Shown: in pieces, positions 8,460 through 16,833 of the stretch
Layout of the letters: each line of letters starts with the position of its first letter
How positions within the stretch are numbered: position 1 is the first letter of the stretch
Assembly: GCA_050693035.1 (NCBI GenBank)
Contig: JBOGWB010000065.1
Coordinates: 1-22,362, forward strand
Length of the DNA: 22,362 nucleotides
DNA from: DASYVD01 sp050693035
GTDB taxonomy: Bacteria; Actinomycetota; UBA4738; CALAEC01
Direction: 5' to 3'
Notes under the pieces: generated by a model
Seen by the model: only the letters and a program-made list of their open reading frames with translations
What the model was told of the DNA's origin: nothing
Database searches by the model: none
Translations under genes and position numbers: made by a program

Positions 8460-9731
8460 ATGAGACCGGTGAGGCGGCTCCGGACCATCGACGACCTCGG
8501 CGACCTCCAGGGGCGCCGGGTCTTCGTCCGAGTCGACTTCAACGTCCCACTCGAGGACGGCAAGGTTGCCGACGACCTCCGGATCGCCGCGACCATCCCG
8601 ACCATCGAGACCCTCCGGAGCGAGGGGGCGGCCCTGGTACTCGCCAGCCACCTCGGGCGCCCCGAAGGGAAACCCGTCGAGGATCTGCGCATGGATCCCG
8701 TGGCGGAGCGGCTCGAGGAGGCGGCCGGGTTCCACGTCCGGAAGCTGGACGAGGTCGTCGGGGAGACCGTTCGCGACGCCTGCGCCGGCCTCCAACCCAC
8801 GGATGTGGCCCTCTTGGAGAATCTGCGGTTCCACCCGGGAGAGGAGGCGAACGACCCTGCGTTCGCGGACGCCCTGGCGTCCCTGGCGGACGCCTACGTG
8901 GACGACGCGTTCGGGGCCGCCCACCGGGCCCACGCCTCGGTCGTGGGCCTGGCCGAGCGGCTCCCGGCAGCCGCCGGCGTCCTCATGGAGAAGGAAGTCA
9001 AGGTCCTCTCGCGCCTCCTCGAGAGCCCGGACGCTCCGTTCGTGGCCGTCCTCGGCGGAGCCAAGGTCGCGGACAAGCTGGGAGTGGTGCGGTCCCTCCT
9101 CGAGCGGGTCGACGCCCTGCTCGTCGGGGGGGCCATGGCCTTCACGTTCCTGGCCGCTCAAGGGGCGGAGGTGGGCGATTCCCTGGTCGAGGCGGACCGC
9201 CTCGACCAGGTTCGGGAGACCCTGAAGCTCGCCGAAGAGAAAGGAGTCCTGGTCGTTCTGCCCGAGGACGCCGTGGTCGCTCCGGAGGCGGACGCCTCGG
9301 CCCGGAAGGAGACCGTCCCCGCCGACCGCATCCCTCGGGGCCTCAAGGGACTGGACGTCGGTCCACGCACGGTGGAGGAGTTCACCCGGGTGCTGGCCGA
9401 CGCGCGGACGGTGTTCTGGAACGGGCCCATGGGAGTCTTCGAGCTGGAGCCCTTCGCCCTGGGGACGCGGGGGGTGGCGCAGGCCGTGGCCGGCGCCAGG
9501 GCGTTCACCGTGGTCGGCGGGGGCGACAGCGTGGCCGCGATCCGCAAGCTCGGTTTCGAGGACGCGGTCGACCACCTGTCCACCGGCGGAGGCGCCTCCC
9601 TCGAGTTCCTGGAGGGCAAGGAGCTCCCCGGCGTGGCCGTGCTCATGGAGGAGGGGGGGGTCCGGGGGGATAGCTGGCCCGGAGCGCCACAGAGCAGGGG
9701 AGTCCGGCCAGCGGACCCCCCGGAGGGATAG
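8460..9731 (+). CDS. pgk: Phosphoglycerate kinase, with unusual C-terminal tail
   Basis: Transfers phosphate from 1,3-bisphosphoglycerate to ADP. 423 aa from ATG 8460; GTG 8469 is an alternative start and spaces better from GGACGGA. Substrate motifs VRVDFNVPLEDG, SHLGRPEGK, LLENLRFHPGEE and the VDDAFGAAHRAHAS segment are in the N-domain. The C-domain has VLGGAKVADKLGV, WNGPMGVFE and the glycine-rich VGGGDSVAA and STGGGASLEFLEGK. The family normally ends soon after the LEGKELPGVAVL segment. Here about 20 extra Gly/Pro/Ser residues follow an 8-G run (9653-9660). One extra G there would end the protein at TAG 9671 with 404 aa, a typical length. Either the tail is real or the run has lost a base. 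Confidence 0.96.
   Translation: MRPVRRLRTIDDLGDLQGRRVFVRVDFNVPLEDGKVADDLRIAATIPTIETLRSEGAALVLASHLGRPEGKPVEDLRMDPVAERLEEAAGFHVRKLDEVVGETVRDACAGLQPTDVALLENLRFHPGEEANDPAFADALASLADAYVDDAFGAAHRAHASVVGLAERLPAAAGVLMEKEVKVLSRLLESPDAPFVAVLGGAKVADKLGVVRSLLERVDALLVGGAMAFTFLAAQGAEVGDSLVEADRLDQVRETLKLAEEKGVLVVLPEDAVVAPEADASARKETVPADRIPRGLKGLDVGPRTVEEFTRVLADARTVFWNGPMGVFELEPFALGTRGVAQAVAGARAFTVVGGGDSVAAIRKLGFEDAVDHLSTGGGASLEFLEGKELPGVAVLMEEGGVRGDSWPGAPQSRGVRPADPPEG
9661..9728 (+). promoter_or_regulatory. pgk-tpiA leader element (copy B)
   Basis: Second copy of the element seen before pgk. It has TAGCT at 9671, 34 intervening nt, then AGCGGACCCCCCGGAGGGA at 9710-9728 just before ATG 9734. TCCGGGGGG 9661-9669 is a perfect 9-nt complement of CCCCCCGGA 9716-9724, so the whole element can be closed by a GC stem touching the GGAGGGA ribosome-binding site. 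A competing short hairpin, TCCGG 9703-9707 with CCGGA 9720-9724, is also present, as in copy A. In the annotated frame this region is also the coding tail of pgk. Confidence 0.42.
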
Positions 9732-9733
9732 GC

Positions 9734-10507
9734 ATGGCCGCGGGAACCAGGCGGCCCATCGTGGCCGCGAACTGGAAGATGCACAAGACCCACCTGGAGG
9801 CGATCCAGACGGTTCAGAAGCTCAGCTACCTCCTGGACGCTGCGGACACGGACCGGGTCGAGGTCGTCCTCTGTCCGCCGTTCACGGCCCTGCGGAGCGT
9901 GCAGACCTTGATCCAGGCCGACAAGCTGTCCTTCGGGCTGGGGGCCCAGGACGTCCACTGGGAGGAGAAGGGGGCCTTCACCGGCGAGATCTCCGCCCTC
10001 ATGCTGGCCGCCCTCGACATCACCTACGTGATCGTGGGGCACTCGGAGCGACGGGAGCACTTCGGGGAGAGCGACGACCACGTGGCCAGAAAGGTCCGTG
10101 CCGTATTCGACCACGGCATGACGCCCATCCTGTGCGTTGGGGAGACCCTGGAGGACCGGGAGGGCGGCCGGACCGAGGAGAAGGTGGTCGGCCAGGTCCA
10201 GGCGGGGCTCCGGAAGGTCGGGCCCGAGGAGGCCGGCCGCCTGGTGGTGGCGTACGAGCCCGTCTGGGCCATCGGGACGGGTCGGCCGTGCAACCCGGCG
10301 GACGCAGGGGGGGTGATCCGGACCGTTCGGGACACCGTGGAGACGGCCTACTCCCCCGACGTGGCGGCGACCATGCGGGCCCAGTACGGGGGCAGCGTGA
10401 AGGCGGGGAACATCCGAGAGTTCATGGCCCATCCGGACATCGACGGCGCCCTGGTCGGCGGGGCGAGCCTCGACCCGGAGGAGCTCGCCCTCATCGTCAA
10501 ACACTAG
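9734..10507 (+). CDS. tpiA: Triose-phosphate isomerase
   Basis: Interconverts dihydroxyacetone phosphate and glyceraldehyde 3-phosphate; 257 aa, normal length. Active-site residues are visible: N13 and K15 in AANWKMHK, H103 in VGHSERR, E175 in AYEPVWAIGTG. The phosphate-binding motifs are YGGSVKAGN and the C-terminal DGALVGGASL. ATG 9734 lies 2 nt after the pgk stop, with ribosome-binding site GGAGGGA at 9722-9728. This implies tight coupling to pgk. In many Actinomycetota secG is next; here an ABC importer intervenes. Confidence 0.98.
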   Translation: MAAGTRRPIVAANWKMHKTHLEAIQTVQKLSYLLDAADTDRVEVVLCPPFTALRSVQTLIQADKLSFGLGAQDVHWEEKGAFTGEISALMLAALDITYVIVGHSERREHFGESDDHVARKVRAVFDHGMTPILCVGETLEDREGGRTEEKVVGQVQAGLRKVGPEEAGRLVVAYEPVWAIGTGRPCNPADAGGVIRTVRDTVETAYSPDVAATMRAQYGGSVKAGNIREFMAHPDIDGALVGGASLDPEELALIVKH

Positions 10508-10586
10508 CCAGGCAGCCGGGACGCCATCCGGACCAATCCCACTAGGCAGTCCAGGACGTATACATCGTTGAGGGAACTGGCCCTCG

Positions 10587-10616
10587 TTGCCTCCGAATAG
10601 GGGCAGCGGCTAATAT
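10587..10616 (+). promoter_or_regulatory. Promoter of the peptide ABC importer
   Basis: TTGCCT (10587-10592) and TAATAT (10611-10616), spacer 18 nt, lie 39 nt before the permease start TTG 10656. This is the best-looking sigma-70-type promoter in the window. The 148-nt gap after tpiA otherwise shows no gene and no clear terminator hairpin for the glycolytic genes. Confidence 0.6.
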
Positions 10617-10655
10617 CCCGTCTGCCCGGCGGGGCCCCTCGGCGGAAGGGAAGCA

Positions 10656-11648
10656 TTGGCGCAGGTCGCTAGCGAACCGATCACTGGTACCGGGCTCGGA
10701 CCGGAGGGAGCGGTCGGCGAGCCCAGCGCCCAGGTCGTCGGGCGGAGCCCGTGGCAGTTGTTCTGGCGGCGGTTCCGCCAGGACAAGTTCGCGTTTGCCG
10801 GCATCGTGGTCATCGTCCTGATGATCGGCCTGGCCTTCGCCGCCCCCCTGATCGCCAGGCTCGCGGGACACGGTCCCAACGATCTCTTCCTCTACGAGAA
10901 TCTCGACGAGTTCGGCTTGCCCACCGGCCCCAGCGGGGACTTCTGGTTCGGGGCCGACACCGCCGGCCGCGACCTGTTCGTGCGGGTGGTCTATGGGGCC
11001 CGGACCTCCCTGGTGGTGGCCTTCTTCGCCACCGGGATCTCCGTGACCATCGGGGTGATCCTTGGTCTCGTGGCCGGCTACTACCGGGGGAAGGTCGATA
11101 CGTTCGTTTCGCGAGTCATCGACATCGTCATGTCGCTCCCCATCCTCCTGCTCGCCTTGGGGCTGGTGGCGGCGTGTGGGGCCAGCAAGGCTGGGTGCCT
11201 CGGAGGTCTGATCAAGCCGGGGCTCCTCCTGGTGAGCTACGTGATCGCCCTGTTCAACTGGCCGTACATCGCCCGGATCGTTCGGGGACAGGTCCTGTCC
11301 CTGCGGGAGAAGGAGTTCGTGGAGGCGGCCAGGGCCCAGGGCTCCGGGGACCCCCGGATCATGTTCCGGGAAGTCCTGCCCAACGTGGTGGCCCCGATCA
11401 TCGTCTACAGCACCCTGATCATCCCCAATAACATCCTGTTCGAGGCGGCCCTGTCCTTCCTGGGGATCGGGGTGCCTCTCAACGTGCCGTCGTGGGGAAG
11501 GATGCTCGCCGAGGCGGGGCAGGGCATCTTCGTGGTGGCCTGGTGGCTGATGGTCTTCCCTGGTCTGTTCCTGTTCTTCACCACGCTCGCGTTCAATCTC
11601 GTGGGGGACGGGCTGCGTGACGCCCTCGACCCCCGTACGGGGAGATAA
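10656..11648 (+). CDS. Peptide-type ABC transporter permease (OppC/DppC-like)
   Basis: Inner-membrane subunit of an Opp/Dpp-family importer, 330 aa. TTG start chosen: it has GGAAGGG at 10644-10650 and no better start fits. A ~40-residue cytoplasmic N-terminus ends in the OppC-type WQLFWRRFRQDK, followed by TM1 at about 45-67. The motif FGADTAGRDLFVRVVYGAR (about 99-116) and the following hydrophobic segments are typical of the BPD_transp_1 fold. The EAA loop that contacts the ATPase is at about 220-243 (EKEFVEAARAQGSGDPRIMF), followed by SFLGIGVP. First gene of the importer unit. The C-type permease preceding the B-type is not the usual Opp order. Confidence 0.93.
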   Translation: MAQVASEPITGTGLGPEGAVGEPSAQVVGRSPWQLFWRRFRQDKFAFAGIVVIVLMIGLAFAAPLIARLAGHGPNDLFLYENLDEFGLPTGPSGDFWFGADTAGRDLFVRVVYGARTSLVVAFFATGISVTIGVILGLVAGYYRGKVDTFVSRVIDIVMSLPILLLALGLVAACGASKAGCLGGLIKPGLLLVSYVIALFNWPYIARIVRGQVLSLREKEFVEAARAQGSGDPRIMFREVLPNVVAPIIVYSTLIIPNNILFEAALSFLGIGVPLNVPSWGRMLAEAGQGIFVVAWWLMVFPGLFLFFTTLAFNLVGDGLRDALDPRTGR

Positions 11649-11726
11649 GAGTCTTGGCTTTGAGAGGAGGTGCCACACGATCGCGGAAAAGTTCGTGGTT
11701 CGTTCATGGGTAGAGAGGGGGAATTC

Positions 11727-13598
11727 GTGAGGCGATATACGAAGCTCCTGGCACTGGTGTCAGTGCTCGGGATCATTGCCACGGCGTGTGCCCGTGGAGA
11801 CGATACGGTGCAGCAGCCCGATGAGGACCTGCAGCCGGGCGGCACCCTGGAGTTGAACCTCCTGGGCGACGTGTCCGCGGCATTCGACCCGCAGAAGGAG
11901 TACTACTCGGTGACCTGGGAGTTCTACCGGTGCTGTCTGCTGCGAACGCTGATGAGCTACCGGGGGCTTCCCACCGAGGAGGGCGGGACGGAGATCGTGC
12001 CCGACCTGGCGGCGGACATGCCCACAGTCTCGGATGACGGCGTGACCTGGACCTTCACCTTGAAGGAGGGCCTCACGTACGCGCCTCCCTTCGAGGACGT
12101 CCCGATCACGGCCGGGGACTTCGTCACGGCCATGCGCCGGGAGGCCGATCCCGAAGGCTCGTCCGGCGGGTACAACTTCTACTACTCGATCATCGAGGGC
12201 TTCGACGAGTACGCGGCCGGGGACGCCGACGAGATCTCCGGGATGACCGCGGTCGATGACACGACCCTCGAGGTCAGGCTGACCCGGGAGGCGGGTGACT
12301 TCGGCTATCGGATGGCCATGCACGCCACCGCGCCGATCCCGCCGCACCCCACGGACGCGGACGCTCCGATGGGTGCGGCGCAGGGACACGACCGGGACTA
12401 CGGTCGGTTCCTCGTGGCCTCCGGTCCGTACATGTTCGAGGGGTCGGAGAACCTGGACTTCTCCGCGCCGCCCCGGCAGCAGGACCCGGTCACCGGATAC
12501 GAGCCCGGCGCGTCGATCACGATGGTCAGGAATCCTTCGTGGTCGGCGGAAACCGACGAGAACCGTCCGGCGTACGTCGACCGGATCGAGATCTCGATCG
12601 GGGGGACCGAGGAGGACAACGCCAACCAGGTCGACCAGGGTATCCTGGACATGCAGTTCGACGGCGTCGCTCCTCCCCAGCAGGTTCGCCAGTACCAGCA
12701 GGACCCGAACCTGTCGGACCAGATCTTCATCAACCCGTCCGACGCGGTACGGTACCTGTCGTTCAACATCGCCCGTCCGCCCTTCGACGACATCAACGTC
12801 CGCAAGGCAGTCAACCTCGCGATCGACAAGGAGGGCATGCGGCGGATCCGGGGCGGACCGCTGGTCGGGGAGATCGCCAACCACATCATGGTGGACTCCC
12901 TTCAGAACAACCTCTTGAGGGACTACAACCCTTATCCGTCTCCCAACAACCAGGGGGACCTCGAGGCGGCCCAGGCAGCGATGGCGGCGTCGAAGTACGA
13001 CACCAATGGTGACGGTGTTTGCGACGACCCCTCTTGCCAGGACGTCCTCTCGGTGACGGACGAGGCCGACCCCTACCCGGACCAGGCCGCGCTCATCTCG
13101 AGCAACCTGGAGCCGTTGGGGATCACCCTGGACATCAGGTCCTTCGAGCGCACCACGATGTACGACCGGTGCAACGACATCGGCGCCGACACGGCGTTCT
13201 GCCTGGCCCCGGGATGGGGCAAGGACTACGCCGACGGCACCACCTTCGGTGAGCCGCTGTTCGGGTCCGGGTCCATCGGCCCCGACGCGTGCTGCAACTA
13301 CGCCCTGGTGGGCGCGTCTCCCGACCAGCTGCGTGAGGCTGGCTACGAGACGACCGAGGTGCCGAACGTCGACGAGATGCTCACGACGTGCGACGAGACT
13401 CCGGCCGGCGACGAGCGGGTGCAGTGCTGGGCCGACGTCGACCAGGAGCTGATGGAGAACGTCGTTCCGTGGGTGCCGTACCTGTTCGACAACTACGTGC
13501 GAACCGTCTCCGAGCGAGTGCAGAACTACACCTTCGACCAGTTCGCCGGCCTGCCGGCGCTGGAGAAGATCGCCCTCGCGGGAGGGGGCTCCGCCTAA
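11727..13598 (+). CDS. Family-5 solute-binding lipoprotein of the peptide importer
   Basis: Extracytoplasmic binding protein (SBP_bac_5 family), 623 aa. The start is GTG 11727, with GAGGGG at 11715-11720 and a lipoprotein signal ending LGIIATAC (Cys21). In-frame ATG 11706 and GTG 11670 would add residues without a fitting ribosome-binding site. Family hallmarks: a domain with WTFTLKEGLTYAPP and DFVTAMRREADP, then LSFNIARPPFDDINVRKAVNLAIDK. The FYRCCLLRTLMSY region is cysteine-rich. A DTNGDGVCDD loop at 425-434 resembles a calcium-binding EF-loop. It lies between the two permease genes and likely binds oligopeptides or similar ligands; the substrate cannot be read from sequence. Confidence 0.92.
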   Translation: MRRYTKLLALVSVLGIIATACARGDDTVQQPDEDLQPGGTLELNLLGDVSAAFDPQKEYYSVTWEFYRCCLLRTLMSYRGLPTEEGGTEIVPDLAADMPTVSDDGVTWTFTLKEGLTYAPPFEDVPITAGDFVTAMRREADPEGSSGGYNFYYSIIEGFDEYAAGDADEISGMTAVDDTTLEVRLTREAGDFGYRMAMHATAPIPPHPTDADAPMGAAQGHDRDYGRFLVASGPYMFEGSENLDFSAPPRQQDPVTGYEPGASITMVRNPSWSAETDENRPAYVDRIEISIGGTEEDNANQVDQGILDMQFDGVAPPQQVRQYQQDPNLSDQIFINPSDAVRYLSFNIARPPFDDINVRKAVNLAIDKEGMRRIRGGPLVGEIANHIMVDSLQNNLLRDYNPYPSPNNQGDLEAAQAAMAASKYDTNGDGVCDDPSCQDVLSVTDEADPYPDQAALISSNLEPLGITLDIRSFERTTMYDRCNDIGADTAFCLAPGWGKDYADGTTFGEPLFGSGSIGPDACCNYALVGASPDQLREAGYETTEVPNVDEMLTTCDETPAGDERVQCWADVDQELMENVVPWVPYLFDNYVRTVSERVQNYTFDQFAGLPALEKIALAGGGSA

Positions 13599-13626
13599 GA
13601 GGACGGGGCGCGTAGCTGAGAGGGTT

Positions 13627-13650
13627 GAGAGGGGGCCGGGGCCCCCTCTC
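13627..13650 (+). terminator. Strong hairpin between binding-protein and OppB-like genes
   Basis: Perfect 10-bp stem GAGAGGGGGC / GCCCCCTCTC with loop CGGG, 29 nt after the binding-protein stop. No T-run follows. It could be a partial terminator raising binding-protein transcript over downstream permease and ATPase transcripts, as in many importer operons, or an mRNA-stabilising 3' hairpin. Confidence 0.6.
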
Positions 13651-13679
13651 ACCTTCACCGCCTCCCAGACGTAGGGGAG

Positions 13680-13685
13680 TAAGAT
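13680..13685 (+). promoter_or_regulatory. -10 box TAAGAT upstream of OppB-like gene
   Basis: TAAGAT lies 34 nt before ATG 13720 and directly after the hairpin, a position where a second promoter would re-start transcription. The -35 is weak (TCACCG at 13656-13661, 18-nt spacer). Confidence 0.4.
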
Positions 13686-13719
13686 GCAGCATCGTCGCAG
13701 CCACTGATCCGAGGACGAC

Positions 13720-14706
13720 ATGGGACGCTATCTGATCCGTCGGACCCTCTTCCTGATCCTCGTCCTGTTCATCATCTCCGCGCTGACGTTCGTGATCTTC
13801 CTGAAGCTTCCCGCCGGAGACCCCGCTCGCCGGGCGGCGGGCCGGCGGGTCACCCCCGCAATCCTCCAGCAGGTTCGGACAAACCTCGGCCTGGACAAAC
13901 CCTGGTACATCCAGTACGGCCGGTTCGCCAAGGGCCTCATCCCGTGGCCGGGATTCTTCCTGAACGAGCAGGTGTACTTCTCGTACTTCAACAACGTTCC
14001 GGTGAAGGAGCAGATCTACGCGCGGATCCCCTATACGGCGGTGCTCGCGCTGGGCGGGGCCGCGACCTGGCTCCTGTTGGGGATCCCCATCGGCATCGTC
14101 TCCGCCATCCGCCGAAGATCCCTGGTCGACCGGGCCGGGATGGTGTTCGCCCTGTTCGGTGTGTCCGCCCCCGTGTTCTGGCTCGGGTTCCTGTTCCTCT
14201 TCTTCTTCTGGTTCAAGTTCAACCAGTGGTTCGGATGGGGGTTCCCACCGAGCGGCATCCCCACCGAGGAGAGCCTGGGGACGGCGGTCTTGAAGGGAAG
14301 ATTCCTGTTGCCCTGGCTGGTGTTGTCGTTCACGTTCGCGGCGTTCTACGCCCGGATGGTCCGAGGCAACCTCATCGAGACCATGGGTGAGGACTACATC
14401 CGGACGGCCCGGGCCAAGGGCCTGTCCGAGCGACGGGTCATCTTCAAGCACGGCCTCCGGGCAGCCCTGACACCGGTCGTTACGATGTTCGGGATGGATA
14501 TGGGATACCTCCTCGGCGGAGCGATCATCACGGAGACGGTCTTCCGGATCCACGGGCTGGGGGACTACGCGATCCGATCGTTGTTCACGAACGACTTTCC
14601 CGCGGTGATGGGGGTGACCATCTTCGCCTCGTTCTTCATCGTGGTGGCCAACCTCTTGGTCGACGTCGCCTACGCGTTCCTGGACCCGCGGGTGAGGTAC
14701 CAGTGA
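13720..14706 (+). CDS. Peptide-type ABC transporter permease (OppB/DppB-like)
   Basis: Second membrane subunit, 328 aa. ATG 13720 has GAGG at 13711-13714. TM1 is at about 8-28 (LFLILVLFIISALTFVIF), followed by the B-type feature KLPAGDPAR and a long periplasmic segment. The central part is strongly hydrophobic (FALFGVSAPVFWLGFLFLFFF). The EAA loop is at about 224-246 (EDYIRTARAKGLSERRVIFK), then the typical C-terminal GGAIITETVFRIHGLG and FLDPRVRY. It pairs with the OppC-like permease encoded upstream. It ends 36 nt before the D-type ATPase gene. Confidence 0.94.
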   Translation: MGRYLIRRTLFLILVLFIISALTFVIFLKLPAGDPARRAAGRRVTPAILQQVRTNLGLDKPWYIQYGRFAKGLIPWPGFFLNEQVYFSYFNNVPVKEQIYARIPYTAVLALGGAATWLLLGIPIGIVSAIRRRSLVDRAGMVFALFGVSAPVFWLGFLFLFFFWFKFNQWFGWGFPPSGIPTEESLGTAVLKGRFLLPWLVLSFTFAAFYARMVRGNLIETMGEDYIRTARAKGLSERRVIFKHGLRAALTPVVTMFGMDMGYLLGGAIITETVFRIHGLGDYAIRSLFTNDFPAVMGVTIFASFFIVVANLLVDVAYAFLDPRVRYQ

Positions 14707-14742
14707 CCAACGGCACTCGCCCGCGCGTGCCGGAGGAACCGA

Positions 14743-15756
14743 GTGGCTGAACCTCTCCTCGAGGTCCGGGACCTCAAGGTCCACTTCCCAACCGAGGACG
14801 GCCTGGTGAAGGCGGTGGACGGAGTATCCCTGACGCTGGGCGAAGGCGAGACCCTGGGCGTGGTGGGGGAGTCCGGTTCGGGCAAGAGCGTGACCTTCCT
14901 CACGGTGATGGGACTCATCACCAAGAAGCAGGCCCGCATCGAGGGCGAGATCATCTTCCGGGGACAGAACCTGCTTGATCTTCCGGCGGAGGAGATGAGG
15001 AACATCCGGGGGGCCGGGATGAGCATGGTCTTCCAGGACCCCATGACCTCGCTGCACCCCTACTACCGCGTGGGTGATCAGATCATCGAGGCCATCCGGG
15101 CCCACCAGCCCATCTCCAAGAGGGACGCCTTCAAGCAGGCCGTGGAGATGCTGAAGCGGGTGGGGATCCCCCGGCCGGAGGAGCGAGCCCGGCAGTTCCC
15201 TCACGAGTTCTCCGGAGGGATGCGCCAGCGGGCCATGATAGCCATGGCCCTGTCCCTGAACCCGGACCTCCTGATCGCGGACGAGCCCACCACGGCCCTG
15301 GACGTCACGGTGCAGGCGCAGATCCTCGACCTCATCGATCGCCTGCGGGAGGAGTTCAACGCCTCCGTGGTGATCATCACCCACGACCTGGGCGTGGTCG
15401 CGGAGCACTGCCACGACATCATGGTGATGTACGCGGGGAAGGTTGCCGAGTACGGCGATCGGGGCAACATCTATCATGGCGCCCACCACCCGTACACGTG
15501 GGGGTTGCTCCAGTCGATCACTCGGGTCGATCAGCCCAAGACCGAGCGTCTCCGCCCCATCAAGGGGCTGCCTCCCTCGCTGATCTTCGTGCCCCCGGGG
15601 TGTCCGTTCCATCCCCGGTGTCCCTACGTGATGCAGGTGTGCAAGGTGGAGGTGCCTCCTCTCCTTTCGGCCGACGGCAGGCACGCCTCGGCGTGTCACC
15701 TGCCCCTGGCGGACAAGGAGCGGATCTTCGAGGAGGAGGTGGAGGTCCGCACATGA
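14743..15756 (+). CDS. Peptide-type ABC transporter ATPase (OppD/DppD-like)
   Basis: Cytoplasmic ATPase energising uptake, 337 aa. GTG 14743 has GGAGGA at 14732-14737. Walker A GESGSGKS at 42-49, Q-loop VFQDPMTSLHP, signature FSGGM at 156-160, Walker B D180-E181 in IADEPTTALD, switch H214. The C-terminal oligopeptide-transporter extension carries C287, C293, C300 and C318; equivalent cysteines bind an Fe-S cluster in a characterised DppD. Its stop TGA overlaps the next gene's ATG (ATGA at 15753), giving tight translational coupling with the F-type ATPase. Confidence 0.95.
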   Translation: MAEPLLEVRDLKVHFPTEDGLVKAVDGVSLTLGEGETLGVVGESGSGKSVTFLTVMGLITKKQARIEGEIIFRGQNLLDLPAEEMRNIRGAGMSMVFQDPMTSLHPYYRVGDQIIEAIRAHQPISKRDAFKQAVEMLKRVGIPRPEERARQFPHEFSGGMRQRAMIAMALSLNPDLLIADEPTTALDVTVQAQILDLIDRLREEFNASVVIITHDLGVVAEHCHDIMVMYAGKVAEYGDRGNIYHGAHHPYTWGLLQSITRVDQPKTERLRPIKGLPPSLIFVPPGCPFHPRCPYVMQVCKVEVPPLLSADGRHASACHLPLADKERIFEEEVEVRT

Positions 15757-16814
15757 CCACTCCGGACACCGCCGCCGCCACCGCTCCCCCCGGCCGGCGT
15801 GGGCAGACCCCTCTCGTGAAGCTGGTCGGGGTGAAGAAGTACTTCCCGATCACCAGGGGGATCCTCATCCAGCGGAAGATCGGCCAGGTGCACGCGGTCG
15901 ACGGAATCGATCTCGAGGTGTACCCGGGGGAAACCCTCGGCCTGGTGGGTGAGACCGGCTGCGGCAAATCGACCCTGGCCCGGTGCATCACTCGGCTATT
16001 CGACATCACGGAAGGCCAGGTGTTCTTCGACGGGCAGGACATCACTCGCCACAATCGCAGGAAGATGCGGCCTCTCCGCCGAGAGATCCAGATGATCTTC
16101 CAGGACCCCTATGCCTCCCTGAATCCCCGGAAGACGGTGGGGACCATCATCGGAGATCCGTTCCGGGTCCATGGGACGCTTCCCCGAGACAAGGTCAAGA
16201 GCGAGGTCCAACAGCTCATGGAGCTCGTGGGCCTGAACCCCGAGCACTACAACCGATATCCTCACGAGTTCTCGGGGGGGCAGCGACAGCGGATCGGTGT
16301 GGCCAGGTCGCTCGCCCTGCGGCCCCGCCTGATCGTCTGCGACGAGCCCGTGTCCGCCCTCGACGTCTCCGTCCAGGCCCAGATCCTCAACCTGCTGGAG
16401 GACCTCCAGGAGGAGTTCAACCTGACCTACGTCTTCATCGCCCACGACCTGTCCGTGGTGAAGCACATGAGCGACCGCGTGGCCGTCATGTACCTCGGCA
16501 GGGTCGTCGAGATCGCCCCTGGGGACACCCTGTACGAGAACCCCAAGCACCCCTACACCGGGGCCCTCCTCTCGGCGGTGCCGATCCCCGATCCGGTCCT
16601 GGCGGCGCACAAGCGCCGGATCGTCCTCGAGGGCGACGTGCCGTCGCCGATCGACCCTCCGTCCGGGTGCCGATTCCACCCGCGCTGCCCCAAGGCGCAG
16701 TTCCCCACGTGTAAGGAAGACGACCCGGTGCTCAGACCCCACCATCCGGGCCAGGTGGCGGCGTGCCACTTCCCATTGGAGGATCACGCCGTGATCGAGG
16801 AGGTCGCCCAGTGA
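15753..16814 (+). CDS. Peptide-type ABC transporter ATPase (OppF/DppF-like)
   Basis: Partner ATPase, 353 aa. The start is ATG 15753 inside the preceding stop, with GAGGAGGTGGAG upstream; the open frame extends further upstream but without support. A low-complexity Thr/Ala/Pro N-terminus precedes the F-type feature KYFPITRGILIQRKIG. Walker A GETGCGKS at 66-73, signature SGGQRQRI beginning at S174, Walker B D197-E198 in CDEPVSALDV, switch H231. C-terminal cysteines C306, C312, C320 and C338 repeat the Fe-S-like pattern of the D subunit. It is the last gene of the importer and is followed after 19 nt by secG. Confidence 0.95.
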   Translation: MTTPDTAAATAPPGRRGQTPLVKLVGVKKYFPITRGILIQRKIGQVHAVDGIDLEVYPGETLGLVGETGCGKSTLARCITRLFDITEGQVFFDGQDITRHNRRKMRPLRREIQMIFQDPYASLNPRKTVGTIIGDPFRVHGTLPRDKVKSEVQQLMELVGLNPEHYNRYPHEFSGGQRQRIGVARSLALRPRLIVCDEPVSALDVSVQAQILNLLEDLQEEFNLTYVFIAHDLSVVKHMSDRVAVMYLGRVVEIAPGDTLYENPKHPYTGALLSAVPIPDPVLAAHKRRIVLEGDVPSPIDPPSGCRFHPRCPKAQFPTCKEDDPVLRPHHPGQVAACHFPLEDHAVIEEVAQ

Positions 16815-16833
16815 AGAAGGAGCCAGCCCGAGC

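Noticed and set aside
10500..10560. Two ACTAG...GGCAG similarities after tpiA
   Set aside because: Short, imperfect, and without a foldable hairpin; probably chance.
11760..13721. 653-codon open frame on the - strand opposite the binding protein
   Set aside because: Fully antisense to a clear SBP gene, Val/Arg/Gly-rich without recognisable motifs; GC artefact.
13381..15699. 772-codon open frame on the - strand opposite the binding protein, OppB-like and OppD-like genes
   Set aside because: It overlaps three well-recognised genes, has a low-complexity His/Arg/Glu/Pro composition and no domain signature; long antisense frames are common at this GC content.
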